Positions 1 through 10,442 of a DNA stretch of 32,208 nucleotides are shown here, one piece after another. The stretch covers positions 1 to 32,208 of the forward strand of contig JAFDTZ010000003.1 of the NCBI GenBank assembly GCA_019594305.1, read 5' to 3'. How positions within the stretch are numbered: position 1 is the first letter of the stretch; every line of letters starts with the position of its first letter. A model generated the notes under the pieces. The model saw nothing but the letters and a program-made list of their open reading frames with translations. It had not been told where the DNA came from and made no database searches. Made by a program: the position numbers and the translations under genes. Source of the DNA: Thermoplasmata archaeon (GTDB taxonomy: Archaea; Thermoplasmatota; Thermoplasmata; Halarchaeoplasmatales; Halarchaeoplasmataceae).

Positions 1-54
1 GTGATAGAACAAGTGACGAGAGACCTTTATGGAATTACGGTCAAGGAAGTATAA
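1..54 (+). CDS. 3' end of an upstream CDS (partial; C-terminus ...VIEQVTRDLYGITVKEV*)
   Basis: Open frame 1 from the window edge to a TAA at 52-54; protein-like composition; too short to identify. Confidence 0.4.
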   Translation: MIEQVTRDLYGITVKEV

Positions 55-124
55 GACTATCTAATGGGATGTAGCGATGAGATATAATGAACTGGAACTC
101 TGAAAGGTAACGGAATACCCGAGA

Positions 125-937
125 TTGTCTAGGAAAGAAGTAGACCGATGGCGGAAGGCGAGGTTAAAAGAAGATCTTAGGAATGTACCCTTTTTCATCC
201 TTTTTATTGGAAGTATAAGCGGTTTACTAGCAGGCCTGTGGTTCGGACAAGATATTTTTTCCATGTACGGCTTAGGATCCCTCGGCAAATTACTCTACTT
301 CCACCTCATAGCCACAGGCATATACATATTGTTCATCCACAATGCCGTGTGTGAGTGGAATAACCTAAGGGTGATAAGCGGCATAATTCTACCTCTTGCC
401 CTATTTTCTGAAATAACTTTGTCCACATTGGGTATCTTGGAGTTCCCTTTTTTTATCTACGTAGCTTTTATCTTGGTTTACATATCATTTTTTGATATAT
501 TAAGAGGTCGTGTCAAGTTAAAAGCTACATCATACACTCACGAAAACCCGGATGTTTATCACGACGACGGTTCCGTGAGGTGCTACAAGCGAAGATTGAT
601 CCTGGAACGTTGGAACAACACCAAGTACATAATCGTTTTTTTTCTAAGCTTTGTATTATTGGGTGCAGGGGCTTTGGGTTTTGAAGATATAATGGTATAT
701 CTCGGGCATGATGCCGTACAAATCTTTGTGGTACTTAATATGATCTCTTTGGGATTCATACTGATGACAGCAGAAATGGCATTTACCGAGTTCAAAGAAA
801 GAATGTACATAAGCTCTATCGTAGCGTTACTATTTTGCGAGGCATTTTTCGCTCTGTATGCATTGGGGAGCCTGGTGATCGTGCTCGAAGGAAGCATATT
901 CCTCGGTTCAATTTTTGTGCTTCTAGTCTTTGTATAA
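125..937 (+). CDS. Multi-pass integral membrane protein of unknown function
   Basis: 270-aa ORF with a TTG start and several hydrophobic segments. Confidence 0.7.
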   Translation: MSRKEVDRWRKARLKEDLRNVPFFILFIGSISGLLAGLWFGQDIFSMYGLGSLGKLLYFHLIATGIYILFIHNAVCEWNNLRVISGIILPLALFSEITLSTLGILEFPFFIYVAFILVYISFFDILRGRVKLKATSYTHENPDVYHDDGSVRCYKRRLILERWNNTKYIIVFFLSFVLLGAGALGFEDIMVYLGHDAVQIFVVLNMISLGFILMTAEMAFTEFKERMYISSIVALLFCEAFFALYALGSLVIVLEGSIFLGSIFVLLVFV

Positions 938-1177
938 CCTCTCGACATGCTGATAGAAAAAATTAAAGGAATTTATCGAGAGAACAGGTAACATAGTATG
1001 TGCATAAAGATGAATTTACGGACCGAAAAAGCGAAATTGAGGTTACCTATACAAAAATTATTTATCTTCAGAGTGGTAAGACGGAGTGTATTACTATGAA
1101 AAAAGCCGAGCAACCTGAACTGGTTCCGCTTTTTTTTCATCTCATAGAAAATATGAACCATCCAGACGAGATATGAA

Positions 1178-1516
1178 ATGAAAAAAGATAAGGATCAGAT
1201 CGGAGAACTGACGGGCAGTGTGTTTAGGCTGGAAGAGCTGATAGAGTACCAGAAGGGCGCCATCGTCAGCAGAACATTGGTGGACAAGGATTCGGGTACG
1301 CTTACCGTATTCGCCTTCGACGAAGGCCAGAGCCTCAGCGAGCACACCGCGCCTTTCCATGCTTTCATACAGGTGCTCGACGGTTCATCGAGGGTTACCA
1401 TCGACGGCAAGCCCTACGAGTTAAAAAAGGGTGAAAGCATCATAATGCCCGCGGATATACCACACGCGGTGGAGGCCCTGGCCAGATTCAAGATGCTGCT
1501 CACCATGATCCGATAG
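1178..1516 (+). CDS. Cupin-domain protein
   Basis: Small beta-barrel type sequence with EHTAPFHAFIQVLDGSSRVTIDGKPYELKKGESIIMPADIPHAVEA, typical of the cupin 2 fold. Confidence 0.88.
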   Translation: MKKDKDQIGELTGSVFRLEELIEYQKGAIVSRTLVDKDSGTLTVFAFDEGQSLSEHTAPFHAFIQVLDGSSRVTIDGKPYELKKGESIIMPADIPHAVEALARFKMLLTMIR

Positions 1517-1565
1517 GCATCTGTAAAAATATATTATACAACCGGGGTATACAGGGGGGATAACC

Positions 1566-2846
1566 ATGGTCGATACCACAGAGGAATACTCACGGGCACT
1601 GGATAGCGATGCCGAGCTGGCCGTTTACCGAAAGGAATTTTACATACCCGACGGAGTCATATATCTATTGGGCAATTCCCTCGGATTGATGTGCAAATCC
1701 TCGGAAAAGCACGTGGAACGGGTGACGAAGGAATGGGGCGAGCTGGGGATCAAGGGATGGTTAAAGGGTGAACCTCCGTGGTTCTATTACGCCGAAAGGT
1801 TGGGCGAGAAGGCGTCCAAGCTGGTGGGTGCCCGCAAGGGCGAGGTCATATGCACGGGTACCACCACGGTGAACATACATCAGCTGGTTAGCACTTTTTA
1901 TTCGCCCTCCGGAAGTAAAAAGAAGATACTGGCGGACGAGCTTAATTTTCCCACGGATATCTACGCCCTGAGCAGTCAGCTGAAATTGAAGGGATACGAA
2001 CCCGAAGAGGATCTCGTACTGGTGAAAAGCGACGACGGTAGGTTCCTAGACGAGGACAGGATAGTGGAAGAGATGACCCCCAAGGTAGCCCTGGTGTTGC
2101 TGCCTTCGGTTCTCTACCGAAGCGGTCAGCTCCTGGACATGGAGTACCTTACCAAGGAAGCCCACAAGAGGGATATACCGATAGGGTTCGACTGCTCGCA
2201 TTCGGTGGGTGTGATCCCACATCATTTTGATGAATGGGGTGTCGATTTTGCCGTGTGGTGCAGCTACAAGTACATGAACGGCGGTCCCGGCAGTCCCGCT
2301 TTCCTGTACATCAACAAAAAACATTTTTGTAAGGAACCCGGGCTCACCGGCTGGTTCGGATATGTGAAGGAAAAACAGTTCGATCTTCTCTTGGATTTCC
2401 GATCCGAAAGTAACGCCGGCGGATTGCAGATATCGTCCCCCGGCATAACCGGGTTCGCGGCGGTACACGGCGCTCTGGACATACTCCTGGAAGCCGGGAT
2501 AGAGAACGTACGAAAAAAATCGGAGAAGATGACATCCTACATGATATCCCTGGTTGACGAACTTCTGGTGGAAGAGCCTTACGATTTCAACATAGGCACT
2601 CCCCGGGACGTATGCAAGAGGGGCGGGCATGTAGCCCTGGAAAGGGAGGATTCTTACCGCATAAACCAGGCACTCCGGGCAAGGGGTGTGATCACGGATT
2701 TCAGACCGCCCGATGTTATCAGGATGGCATTTTCGCCCCTGTACAATACATATCACGATATATGGCGAACGGTGATGCACCTGAAGGAGATAGTTGACGG
2801 AGACGAACACCTGGAATATTCCAGGGAAAGGGCCGCTGTGACGTGA
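1566..2846 (+). CDS. kynU: Kynureninase (PLP-dependent, class V aminotransferase fold)
   Basis: YLLGNSLGLM, ADELNFPTDIYAL, FDCSHSVGVIPHHFDEWGVDFAVWCSYKYMNGGPGSPAFLY (PLP lysine context) are characteristic of kynureninase. Confidence 0.88.
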   Translation: MVDTTEEYSRALDSDAELAVYRKEFYIPDGVIYLLGNSLGLMCKSSEKHVERVTKEWGELGIKGWLKGEPPWFYYAERLGEKASKLVGARKGEVICTGTTTVNIHQLVSTFYSPSGSKKKILADELNFPTDIYALSSQLKLKGYEPEEDLVLVKSDDGRFLDEDRIVEEMTPKVALVLLPSVLYRSGQLLDMEYLTKEAHKRDIPIGFDCSHSVGVIPHHFDEWGVDFAVWCSYKYMNGGPGSPAFLYINKKHFCKEPGLTGWFGYVKEKQFDLLLDFRSESNAGGLQISSPGITGFAAVHGALDILLEAGIENVRKKSEKMTSYMISLVDELLVEEPYDFNIGTPRDVCKRGGHVALEREDSYRINQALRARGVITDFRPPDVIRMAFSPLYNTYHDIWRTVMHLKEIVDGDEHLEYSRERAAVT

Positions 2847-3074
2847 ACCACTGTGCTGGTGTAAAGGGGCGGTCCCTAATGTTTCGGGTCTACTAATGCT
2901 TACGAGTATATTGGAAAAAGAAGGAAAACACTCTCGTATCATGTGATTTCAAAACAAATAATTCAAATATTCACCTAAACACTTTTCCACAGATCATCAT
3001 GTTTCTCGGATCTCCCTGACAACCCAACTATCGCAAGGGAAAGATTGATGTTCTCCAAATAAATCCCTCATTAC

Positions 3075-4175
3075 ATGGATGATGCCCCACCCATGAGATA
3101 CAACCTTCAGGAATTGGCAGGAGCGGTGGGAGATTACGGTACTCTATTTCCCCTGGTCTTCGTTATCGCAGTGGTAACAGATCTCAACCTGGGCCACATG
3201 CTCCTGTTCTTCGCTCTATGGTATATTATCACCGGCTTTTACTACCGAAGGCCGGTTCCCGTGGAGCCCATGAAGGCGGTGGGTGCGTTGGTGATCGTCG
3301 GCAGCTTCACAACGGGCGAAATAGTTGCATCGGGAATAGTCCTGGGCCTATTCTTCCTGGCACTTGGTTTCGCAGGGGGTATGAAGTGGCTGAGGGACAA
3401 GGTGCCCCAAAGCGTTATACGGGGTATACAGCTCGGTCTGGCCCTGATACTTCTGCGAACCTCCTGGAATTTCGTTGCCGAAGACCTCTTGCTCGCTCTT
3501 CTTGGTGTCGGAATAATCCTACTCTTCTTCTACCTGAGCACCACCAAAGGGTTCACGGACCCGTCATCTTTGGTTGTTCTTGCAATGGGTCTGGTAATAG
3601 GTATAGCCATCAAGGGTTTTCCGGTGGTAACCCTGATATCAGTTCCCTCGATCACATTGCCCAACAGTTCCGACTTCGTCAACGGTACCCTGTATCTGGT
3701 GATACCACAGATACCCTTGACCATCACCAATTCCATACTTGCAACCTCATTGCTGATGAAGGATCTCCTAAACACGAGAATCGACCCTGACAAACTGTCC
3801 AAGACGGTGGGTATGATGAACTTGACCGCATCGCCTTTAGGCGGTATGCCCATGTGCCACGGTGCCGGGGGTCTTGCGGCCCAATATCGATTCGGTGCAC
3901 GAACCGGGGGCTCCAACGTTATGAGCGGGCTTATACTGATACCGATAGCCCTGTTCTTCTCCGGCCCTACGGTGGTCGGGCTCGTTCCCTTGGCGGTATT
4001 CGGTGCACTTTTGATCTTCGTGGCCCTGGAGCTGGGCAAGCACGGGTTGAAGACCGATTCCTTGGTGGTAACCCTGCCCATGGCGGTGATAGCACTCCTG
4101 ACCAACCTCACCGTCGCCTTCGCGGTAGGTATGGTAATAGCCTATGCCCTGAGATACAAAAAGGATAAGCCGTAG
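3075..4175 (+). CDS. MOT1-type sulfate/molybdate transporter
   Basis: NLQELAGAVGDYGTLFPLVFV...YYRRPVPVEPMKAVGA and the PMCHGAGGLAAQYRFGARTGGSNVMSG motif match the MFS_MOT1/SulP-like family; multi-pass. Confidence 0.85.
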   Translation: MDDAPPMRYNLQELAGAVGDYGTLFPLVFVIAVVTDLNLGHMLLFFALWYIITGFYYRRPVPVEPMKAVGALVIVGSFTTGEIVASGIVLGLFFLALGFAGGMKWLRDKVPQSVIRGIQLGLALILLRTSWNFVAEDLLLALLGVGIILLFFYLSTTKGFTDPSSLVVLAMGLVIGIAIKGFPVVTLISVPSITLPNSSDFVNGTLYLVIPQIPLTITNSILATSLLMKDLLNTRIDPDKLSKTVGMMNLTASPLGGMPMCHGAGGLAAQYRFGARTGGSNVMSGLILIPIALFFSGPTVVGLVPLAVFGALLIFVALELGKHGLKTDSLVVTLPMAVIALLTNLTVAFAVGMVIAYALRYKKDKP

Positions 4176-4203
4176 TTTTTTTAACCACCTAGCCGATGGC
4201 AGC

Positions 4204-4899
4204 GTGATGCGCATCACCTACATATCCCACAGCTCCTTCGCCTTAAAACTTCGAGAAGATGTACTGCTGTTCGACTATCCGTCCCAAGGTTCACTTGAAC
4301 CCGGAGGTGAAAAGGTGGCCAGGGAAGCCGTCAGGGGTTCCAACCTGTACGTTTTCGTCAGTCATTCCCACGGGGACCACTACGGCAGGGGCGTTTTCGA
4401 CATATCAAAAGAAGCGAAAAGTACGACATTCATCGTTAGCGAGGATGTACCCCTGAAGAACGCTCACCGTTTGGCCGGCGGCCATAGATTGCATCTGGAT
4501 TCACTGGATATCGAAACCTTCGCCAGCAACGACGCCGGTGTGGCCTATCTGATACGCACAGGTTCCTCCCTTATATACTACGGTGGCGACCTCGCAAAAT
4601 GGGACTGGGACGACTTCGACGAGGCCACCCGAAGATACATGGTGGACGTATTCGAGAAGATGATCCGCCACCTATCGAAACTGGACGTGGACATCGCCTT
4701 CTCCAACACCGACCAGCGTCTGGAAAGCTGGGGCGGTCCTTTGGAATTCCTGGAAGTTGTAAAACCCTCCTACTTCGTGCCCATGCACACCTTCGGGCAT
4801 CATGAGTGGATAGATGATCTTGTGGAGAAAACCGATCATCCCGAAGAACGTATCTTCCGGTACGTACGGCCCGGGGATTTCGTAGAGTTGAAGATATAG
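4204..4899 (+). CDS. MBL-fold metallo-hydrolase
   Basis: VSHSHGDHYGRGVF (HxHxDH-like), LIYYGGDL, PMHTFGHHE metal-ligand motifs. Confidence 0.85.
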   Translation: MMRITYISHSSFALKLREDVLLFDYPSQGSLEPGGEKVAREAVRGSNLYVFVSHSHGDHYGRGVFDISKEAKSTTFIVSEDVPLKNAHRLAGGHRLHLDSLDIETFASNDAGVAYLIRTGSSLIYYGGDLAKWDWDDFDEATRRYMVDVFEKMIRHLSKLDVDIAFSNTDQRLESWGGPLEFLEVVKPSYFVPMHTFGHHEWIDDLVEKTDHPEERIFRYVRPGDFVELKI

Positions 4900-4904
4900 A
4901 AGAA

Positions 4905-5135
4905 CTACGGGCCCGTATCCGCCTCGATACGCAGTATCTCGTCCCAGGCATCGAGACTCTTTTTCGCCTCTTCCTCGTCGAGTATCTGAATGGCGTATCC
5001 GGCGTGTACTATCACGTAATCGTCCACCCCTGCCTCCACCAGAGATATATTGGCCTTACGGGTTACACCGCCGAAGTCTATGATCGCGTTGTCGCCGTTG
5101 ATACTGACCACGCGTCCGGGTACTGCTAGGCACAT
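4905..5135 (-). CDS. hypC: HypC/HybG/HupF-family hydrogenase maturation chaperone
   Basis: N-terminal MCLAVPGRV and DYVIVHAGYAIQILDEEEA are diagnostic of HypC. Confidence 0.93.
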   Translation of the reverse strand: MCLAVPGRVVSINGDNAIIDFGGVTRKANISLVEAGVDDYVIVHAGYAIQILDEEEAKKSLDAWDEILRIEADTGP

Positions 5136-5158
5136 GATCGTGATTACCTACGAGTGGG

Positions 5159-5166
5159 ATATAAAA
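5159..5166 (-). promoter_or_regulatory. TATA box of hypC (leaderless spacing)
   Basis: Minus strand TTTTATATCC about 25 nt upstream of the ATG at 5135. Confidence 0.5.
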
Positions 5167-5255
5167 CTTGTGGAATATACCGCTTGTGATAGTTAGTTGT
5201 CACAAATAACGTTTTTTGTGATAATGTATTGTCACTATTTTCTCATTAAAGTATC

Positions 5256-5468
5256 CTACAACACTTTTAGTGGCGTTACATCGAATGTTACTCGTGGCGG
5301 GAAGAAATACTTTTCATATACGTCCGAAACGGGAGAAAGGCCCTCAACGAACTTATCCGGATGTTTCTCTACACACTCGCATGTAAGAAGGATGTAACTG
5401 GATGACGACGTTTTATCAATGCCTTTGTTCAGCGTACCCCGGAAACACGTGTTCAATGGAAGGTGCAA
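5256..5468 (-). CDS. Possible small protein of unknown function
   Basis: 70-aa ORF filling most of an otherwise empty intergenic gap; no recognised motif. Confidence 0.25.
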   Translation of the reverse strand: MHLPLNTCFRGTLNKGIDKTSSSSYILLTCECVEKHPDKFVEGLSPVSDVYEKYFFPPRVTFDVTPLKVL

Positions 5469-5551
5469 AAAAGGAGGGAGGGTGATTATCGTGAGTTATG
5501 ATATTCGAGTATGTGCATATTATGTTATAAACCTTACGACAATATTGCAGG

Positions 5552-6935
<1,384 letters not shown>

Positions 6936-7003
6936 ACAGTGTTATCCTTTATGCCATGTAAAACATATCATTTTGTCCACATTATTGTCTATCGCACCGA
7001 TTA

Positions 7004-7022
7004 GGGATTACACCGTTATATT
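7004..7022. promoter_or_regulatory. Candidate operator GGGATTACACCGTTATATT in the promoter of the HTH regulator
   Basis: Shares ATTACRCCGTTATATT with the metY site and overlaps the TATA box (TATATTTAAG) of the 7052 gene. Confidence 0.5.
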
Positions 7023-7051
7023 TAAGTAGCTTCGAACCGTTAAAGCGATCG

Positions 7052-7402
7052 ATGCCGATAAAACCACCCTGTGAAATAATCGTGCAGGCTATCATCCCTG
7101 CTATACGTTCGGAGCTAGTTCGTATATTGTTCAACGTGCATGGAATAAAGCAGACCGAGATAGCTGAAAAACTGGGGATAACACAACCCGCGGTGAGCCA
7201 ATACATTACGGGATCCAGAGGAAACTATCCGGGTTTATTTGAGGAACACCCGGATATCCGGGAATACATCGAGGAAATGGCCAAGGACATCGCTTCCGGT
7301 AAGATCGATGGGAAGAACATATCCATGTGTGGTCCGTGCCAATTCCTGAAAAAGGGACAGGGAGTTGAAGGTTCACCTCAATTTTGCGATGGAACAGAAT
7401 GA
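7052..7402 (+). CDS. XRE-type HTH transcriptional regulator (ThiR-HTH/COG2522-like) with C-terminal cysteine cluster
   Basis: IKQTEIAEKLGITQPAVSQYITGSRG helix-turn-helix; CGPC...FC at the C-terminus and a Cys near the N-terminus. Confidence 0.85.
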   Translation: MPIKPPCEIIVQAIIPAIRSELVRILFNVHGIKQTEIAEKLGITQPAVSQYITGSRGNYPGLFEEHPDIREYIEEMAKDIASGKIDGKNISMCGPCQFLKKGQGVEGSPQFCDGTE

Positions 7403-8548
7403 ATTGAAAGCCCTTTCCATATCTTCGATTATATCCTTGATGTTCTCTATACCCACCGATACTCGGATCAGGGTTTCCGGAATATCTTTCATATCTTTCG
7501 CAGGGACAGATGAATGTGTCATCAGTGAAGGTATTTCAATCAATCCTTCAACACCCCCCAAACTTTCGGCTAGGGCAAAGACCTCCAGGGATTCCACAAA
7601 TTTTCTTGCTTCATCCAATGTGCCTTCCATTTCGAAGGATAACATACCTCCGAACCCATCCATTTGTCGAACCGCCAAACTGTGCTGAGGGTGTGATTTC
7701 AATCCAGGGTAAAGCACCCTTCTAACTTTTGGATGATTCTCTAACCATCGGGCTACTTCCAGTGCGTTTTTATCATGCCTTTCCATTCTTAAACCCAAGG
7801 TCTTTAATCCTCTCATTACCAACCAGGAGTCAAATGGAGAGAGTACGGCACCAATGGCGTTCTGATAGAATGCAAGTTTTTTGTATATCTTTTCATCATT
7901 TGTCATCAGTGCGCCTCCGAGACTGTCGGAATGACCACACATGTATTTCGTAGTACTATATAGTACTACATCGGCCCCTAATTCTATAGGACGCTGATAA
8001 AATGGGCTCATAAAGGTATTGTCGACCAACAATTTCACACATTTTTTTTTACAAATTTTCGCGATTGTAGATATATCCGCCATCTTCATTAGTGGATTGG
8101 TTGGGCTCTCTATCCATACCAACGTTGTATTTTCTCTAAGAGCAGATTCGATTTCATTTACCTTGGTTGCATCGACATATGAAACCTCGATTCCAAAATT
8201 ACCCAAAACCTCATGGAAAATTCTTTTAGTCCCTCCATAAAGGTCATCAAAGGCCACGATATGATCTCCTTTTTTTAGCATTGCTAGGAGAAAGGTAGTT
8301 TGGGCTGACGATCCGGAGCTAAAGGCGAGTGAATATCCGGCACCTTCCAAAGACGCCAGTTTCCTTTCAAGATTATCTCTGGTGGGATTTGAGGTGCGTG
8401 TATAAACATACCCTTTTTCTATATCATCTATACCTATTTTTGCAAATGTTGTTGAAAGATGTATAGGTGACACAACGTCTCCGTGTAGTGTTCTTTCAGG
8501 CTCATCTCCGATATGTATTGCATTTGTTTCAAATTCCATTTTTTTCAC
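7373..8548 (-). CDS. Cystathionine gamma-lyase/gamma-synthase family PLP enzyme
   Basis: FETNAIHIGDEPERTLHGDVVSPIHLSTTFA, YSTTKYMCGHSDSLGGALM, SLGGVEGLIEIPSLMTHSS motifs. Confidence 0.92.
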   Translation of the reverse strand: MKKMEFETNAIHIGDEPERTLHGDVVSPIHLSTTFAKIGIDDIEKGYVYTRTSNPTRDNLERKLASLEGAGYSLAFSSGSSAQTTFLLAMLKKGDHIVAFDDLYGGTKRIFHEVLGNFGIEVSYVDATKVNEIESALRENTTLVWIESPTNPLMKMADISTIAKICKKKCVKLLVDNTFMSPFYQRPIELGADVVLYSTTKYMCGHSDSLGGALMTNDEKIYKKLAFYQNAIGAVLSPFDSWLVMRGLKTLGLRMERHDKNALEVARWLENHPKVRRVLYPGLKSHPQHSLAVRQMDGFGGMLSFEMEGTLDEARKFVESLEVFALAESLGGVEGLIEIPSLMTHSSVPAKDMKDIPETLIRVSVGIENIKDIIEDMERAFNSFCSIAKLR

Positions 8549-9336
8549 ATCCTACTGGCTATCACTATGTAACCAGATTCCGTTGTAACAAGTTTTTTTG
8601 TATTTTTCATGAGTTCTACCATGAGGCTATCTACAGCTTCTTTTTTTAGCTTCTTGGATAAGTCTGAAAAATATTGGCGGTCACTTTTAGCATTTACCCT
8701 CTGAAGGCAGGTTTCGATCGAAGTGTTTTCCTTAAATGAAAATTTGTTGATGGATTGTATCGAAAATCCTTCTTTTTCAAAGTAATTTTCAATGTCGTCA
8801 AGTTGATAAATACGTCGACCCACGATCTCTCTGGTCTTTAGATTATATTTATCCATCACAACTCGGTAAGCTTCCTGTACTTCCCAATACCATTCCGGTG
8901 AAGGGGATATCAAACCGATTTTGCCATTTTCTTTAAGCGAATTTCTCACCCATTTAAGGAATATTATTGGGTCATCGAGCCAGTGGAATAGATAAGAGCT
9001 CACACATACATCAAATATATCTGTATAATTCATTTCAGAGTAGTCTGCATTGATGTATGATACATTTCTTAACCCCTCTGTTTCAGTTCTTTTTTTGGCT
9101 AATTCAATCATGTTGTTTGAAATGTCTAGGCCAAATACATATCCCCGATCCAATCTCTTTCCAAGAGTACGAGTTAGTTCACCGGGTCCGCACCCAACAT
9201 CGATTCCGGCTTCGTTTCCTCGAAGATCAAGGGCCTCGATCAACATGATATACTGACATTTTTTGCAAGGAATCACCCATCGATCATAATCCTCGGCAGT
9301 TTTTTCGTATATTTCTTTAACTTCATTCGATGTCAA
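8545..9336 (-). CDS. Class I SAM-dependent methyltransferase
   Basis: GIDVGCGPGELTRTLGKRL motif I, VFGLDISNNMIELAKKR, YINADYSEM. Confidence 0.88.
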   Translation of the reverse strand: MTSNEVKEIYEKTAEDYDRWVIPCKKCQYIMLIEALDLRGNEAGIDVGCGPGELTRTLGKRLDRGYVFGLDISNNMIELAKKRTETEGLRNVSYINADYSEMNYTDIFDVCVSSYLFHWLDDPIIFLKWVRNSLKENGKIGLISPSPEWYWEVQEAYRVVMDKYNLKTREIVGRRIYQLDDIENYFEKEGFSIQSINKFSFKENTSIETCLQRVNAKSDRQYFSDLSKKLKKEAVDSLMVELMKNTKKLVTTESGYIVIASRM

Positions 9337-10310
9337 GGTAGACCACCGTTGAAACCTTTATCTCGGAGCCAATCGTTGTTCAAAAGGGTGCTGTAGTAGT
9401 TTCTTGCAGTATCGGGGATCAAAATGACTACTAGGTCTTCAGGGACTAGTTCTATTAATTTCAATGCACCGGCAACAGCCGCCCCTGAGGAAGATCCACA
9501 TAAAATACCTTCTTCTCTGATAAGCCTTCGTGCCATATGAAAAGCCTCTTTATCAGTAACCTTTACGATATCATCAATCAAGTTCAAATCTATGGTTTCA
9601 GGGATGAAATCTTCACCTATACCTTCTATGAAATAAGAATAGACTTCACCTTCGTTGTTGTTGTACTTGTGATGATATAAAGATCCTTCAGGATCCACAC
9701 CAATTATTTTTATATTCTTATTTCTTTCCTTTAAATACCTTGCCACGCCGGTTATAGTCCCTCCTGTACCCATCCCTGCAACGAAGTGAGTGATCTTATT
9801 ATCCGTATCTCTCCAGATTTCGGGACCTGTTGTCTCATAGTGAGTTCGTGGGTTAATCTCATTGAAGTACTGATTCGGTGAAAAGGAATTAGTTTTTTCT
9901 TTGAGAATACGTTTGGCCACACTGTAGTAACTTCTTGAATCCTCGGGAGGAACATCCGTGGGCGTAATAATCACATCTGCCCCCAAAGCTCGAAGAATCT
10001 TCACCTTCTCTCGACTCATTTTATCAGGCATGGTAAATATCAAATTATAACCTTTATTTTGGGCCGCTAAAGCCAGCCCGACACCTGTGTTTCCCGAAGT
10101 GGGTTCTACGATAGTGCCACCAGGCTTTATAAGTCCTTTTTCTTCAGCATCTTCGATCATAGCCACCCCTATTCGGTCCTTTACACTTCCACCGGGATTA
10201 AGATATTCCAGTTTGACTGCGATTGTGGCATCGATACCTTCTGTCACTCGATTCAATTTTACCAGAGGTGTATTCCCGATGGTTTCTATTATGCTTGAGC
10301 GAATACCCAT
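9333..10310 (-). CDS. Cystathionine beta-synthase / cysteine synthase family PLP enzyme (catalytic domain only)
   Basis: IGNTPLVKLNRV, NPGGSVKDRIG, PTSGNTGVGLALAA, GMGTGGTITGVARYL. Start re-placed at the ATG at 10310 because the ORF-track start (10355) lies upstream of the TATA box. Confidence 0.92.
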   Translation of the reverse strand: MGIRSSIIETIGNTPLVKLNRVTEGIDATIAVKLEYLNPGGSVKDRIGVAMIEDAEEKGLIKPGGTIVEPTSGNTGVGLALAAQNKGYNLIFTMPDKMSREKVKILRALGADVIITPTDVPPEDSRSYYSVAKRILKEKTNSFSPNQYFNEINPRTHYETTGPEIWRDTDNKITHFVAGMGTGGTITGVARYLKERNKNIKIIGVDPEGSLYHHKYNNNEGEVYSYFIEGIGEDFIPETIDLNLIDDIVKVTDKEAFHMARRLIREEGILCGSSSGAAVAGALKLIELVPEDLVVILIPDTARNYYSTLLNNDWLRDKGFNGGLP

Positions 10311-10329
10311 AATATCACGCCGTGATATC
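10311..10329. promoter_or_regulatory. Candidate operator AATATCACGCCGTGATATC immediately 5' of the CBS start codon
   Basis: Contains the perfect palindrome ATATCACG-C-CGTGATAT (10312-10328) between the TATA box and the ATG. Confidence 0.6.
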
Positions 10330-10342
10330 GCACCGTTATATT
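10324..10342. promoter_or_regulatory. Second candidate operator copy GATATCGCACCGTTATATT overlapping the CBS TATA box
   Basis: CRCCGTTATATT core identical to other sites; TATATTTAAA (10337-10346) is the minus-strand TATA box. Confidence 0.45.
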
Positions 10343-10414
10343 TAAACATTTCCACTATGCTGTGTTATATTCCGAGAACACACCATATGCAATATCTCGG
10401 TCTTTCAAAAAAGT

Positions 10415-10433
10415 TATATATCGCCGTTATATT
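10415..10433. promoter_or_regulatory. Candidate operator TATATATCGCCGTTATATT in the thi4 promoter
   Basis: 16/19 match to the metY operator; lies between the TATA-like TTATATAT and the ATG at 10443. Confidence 0.5.
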
Positions 10434-10442
10434 CCGGGGTAC

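Noticed and set aside
2046-2942. 298-aa minus-strand ORF overlapping kynU (and many similar nested ORFs inside kynU, polX, ligA, the MOT1-like gene)
   Set aside because: Antisense shadow ORFs of codon-biased genuine genes; compositions lack protein family features and the sense genes are clearly identified.
5184-5205. Canonical CRP site
   Set aside because: TGTGA...TCACA half sites are spaced by 10, not 6, and CRP is not expected in this archaeal context; kept only as an unassigned operator.
7373-8548. Interpreting the CGL-family gene as a second MetY
   Set aside because: Its length (391 aa) and motif spacing fit the MetB/MetC/CGL branch; MetY is the separate 445-aa gene at 5552.
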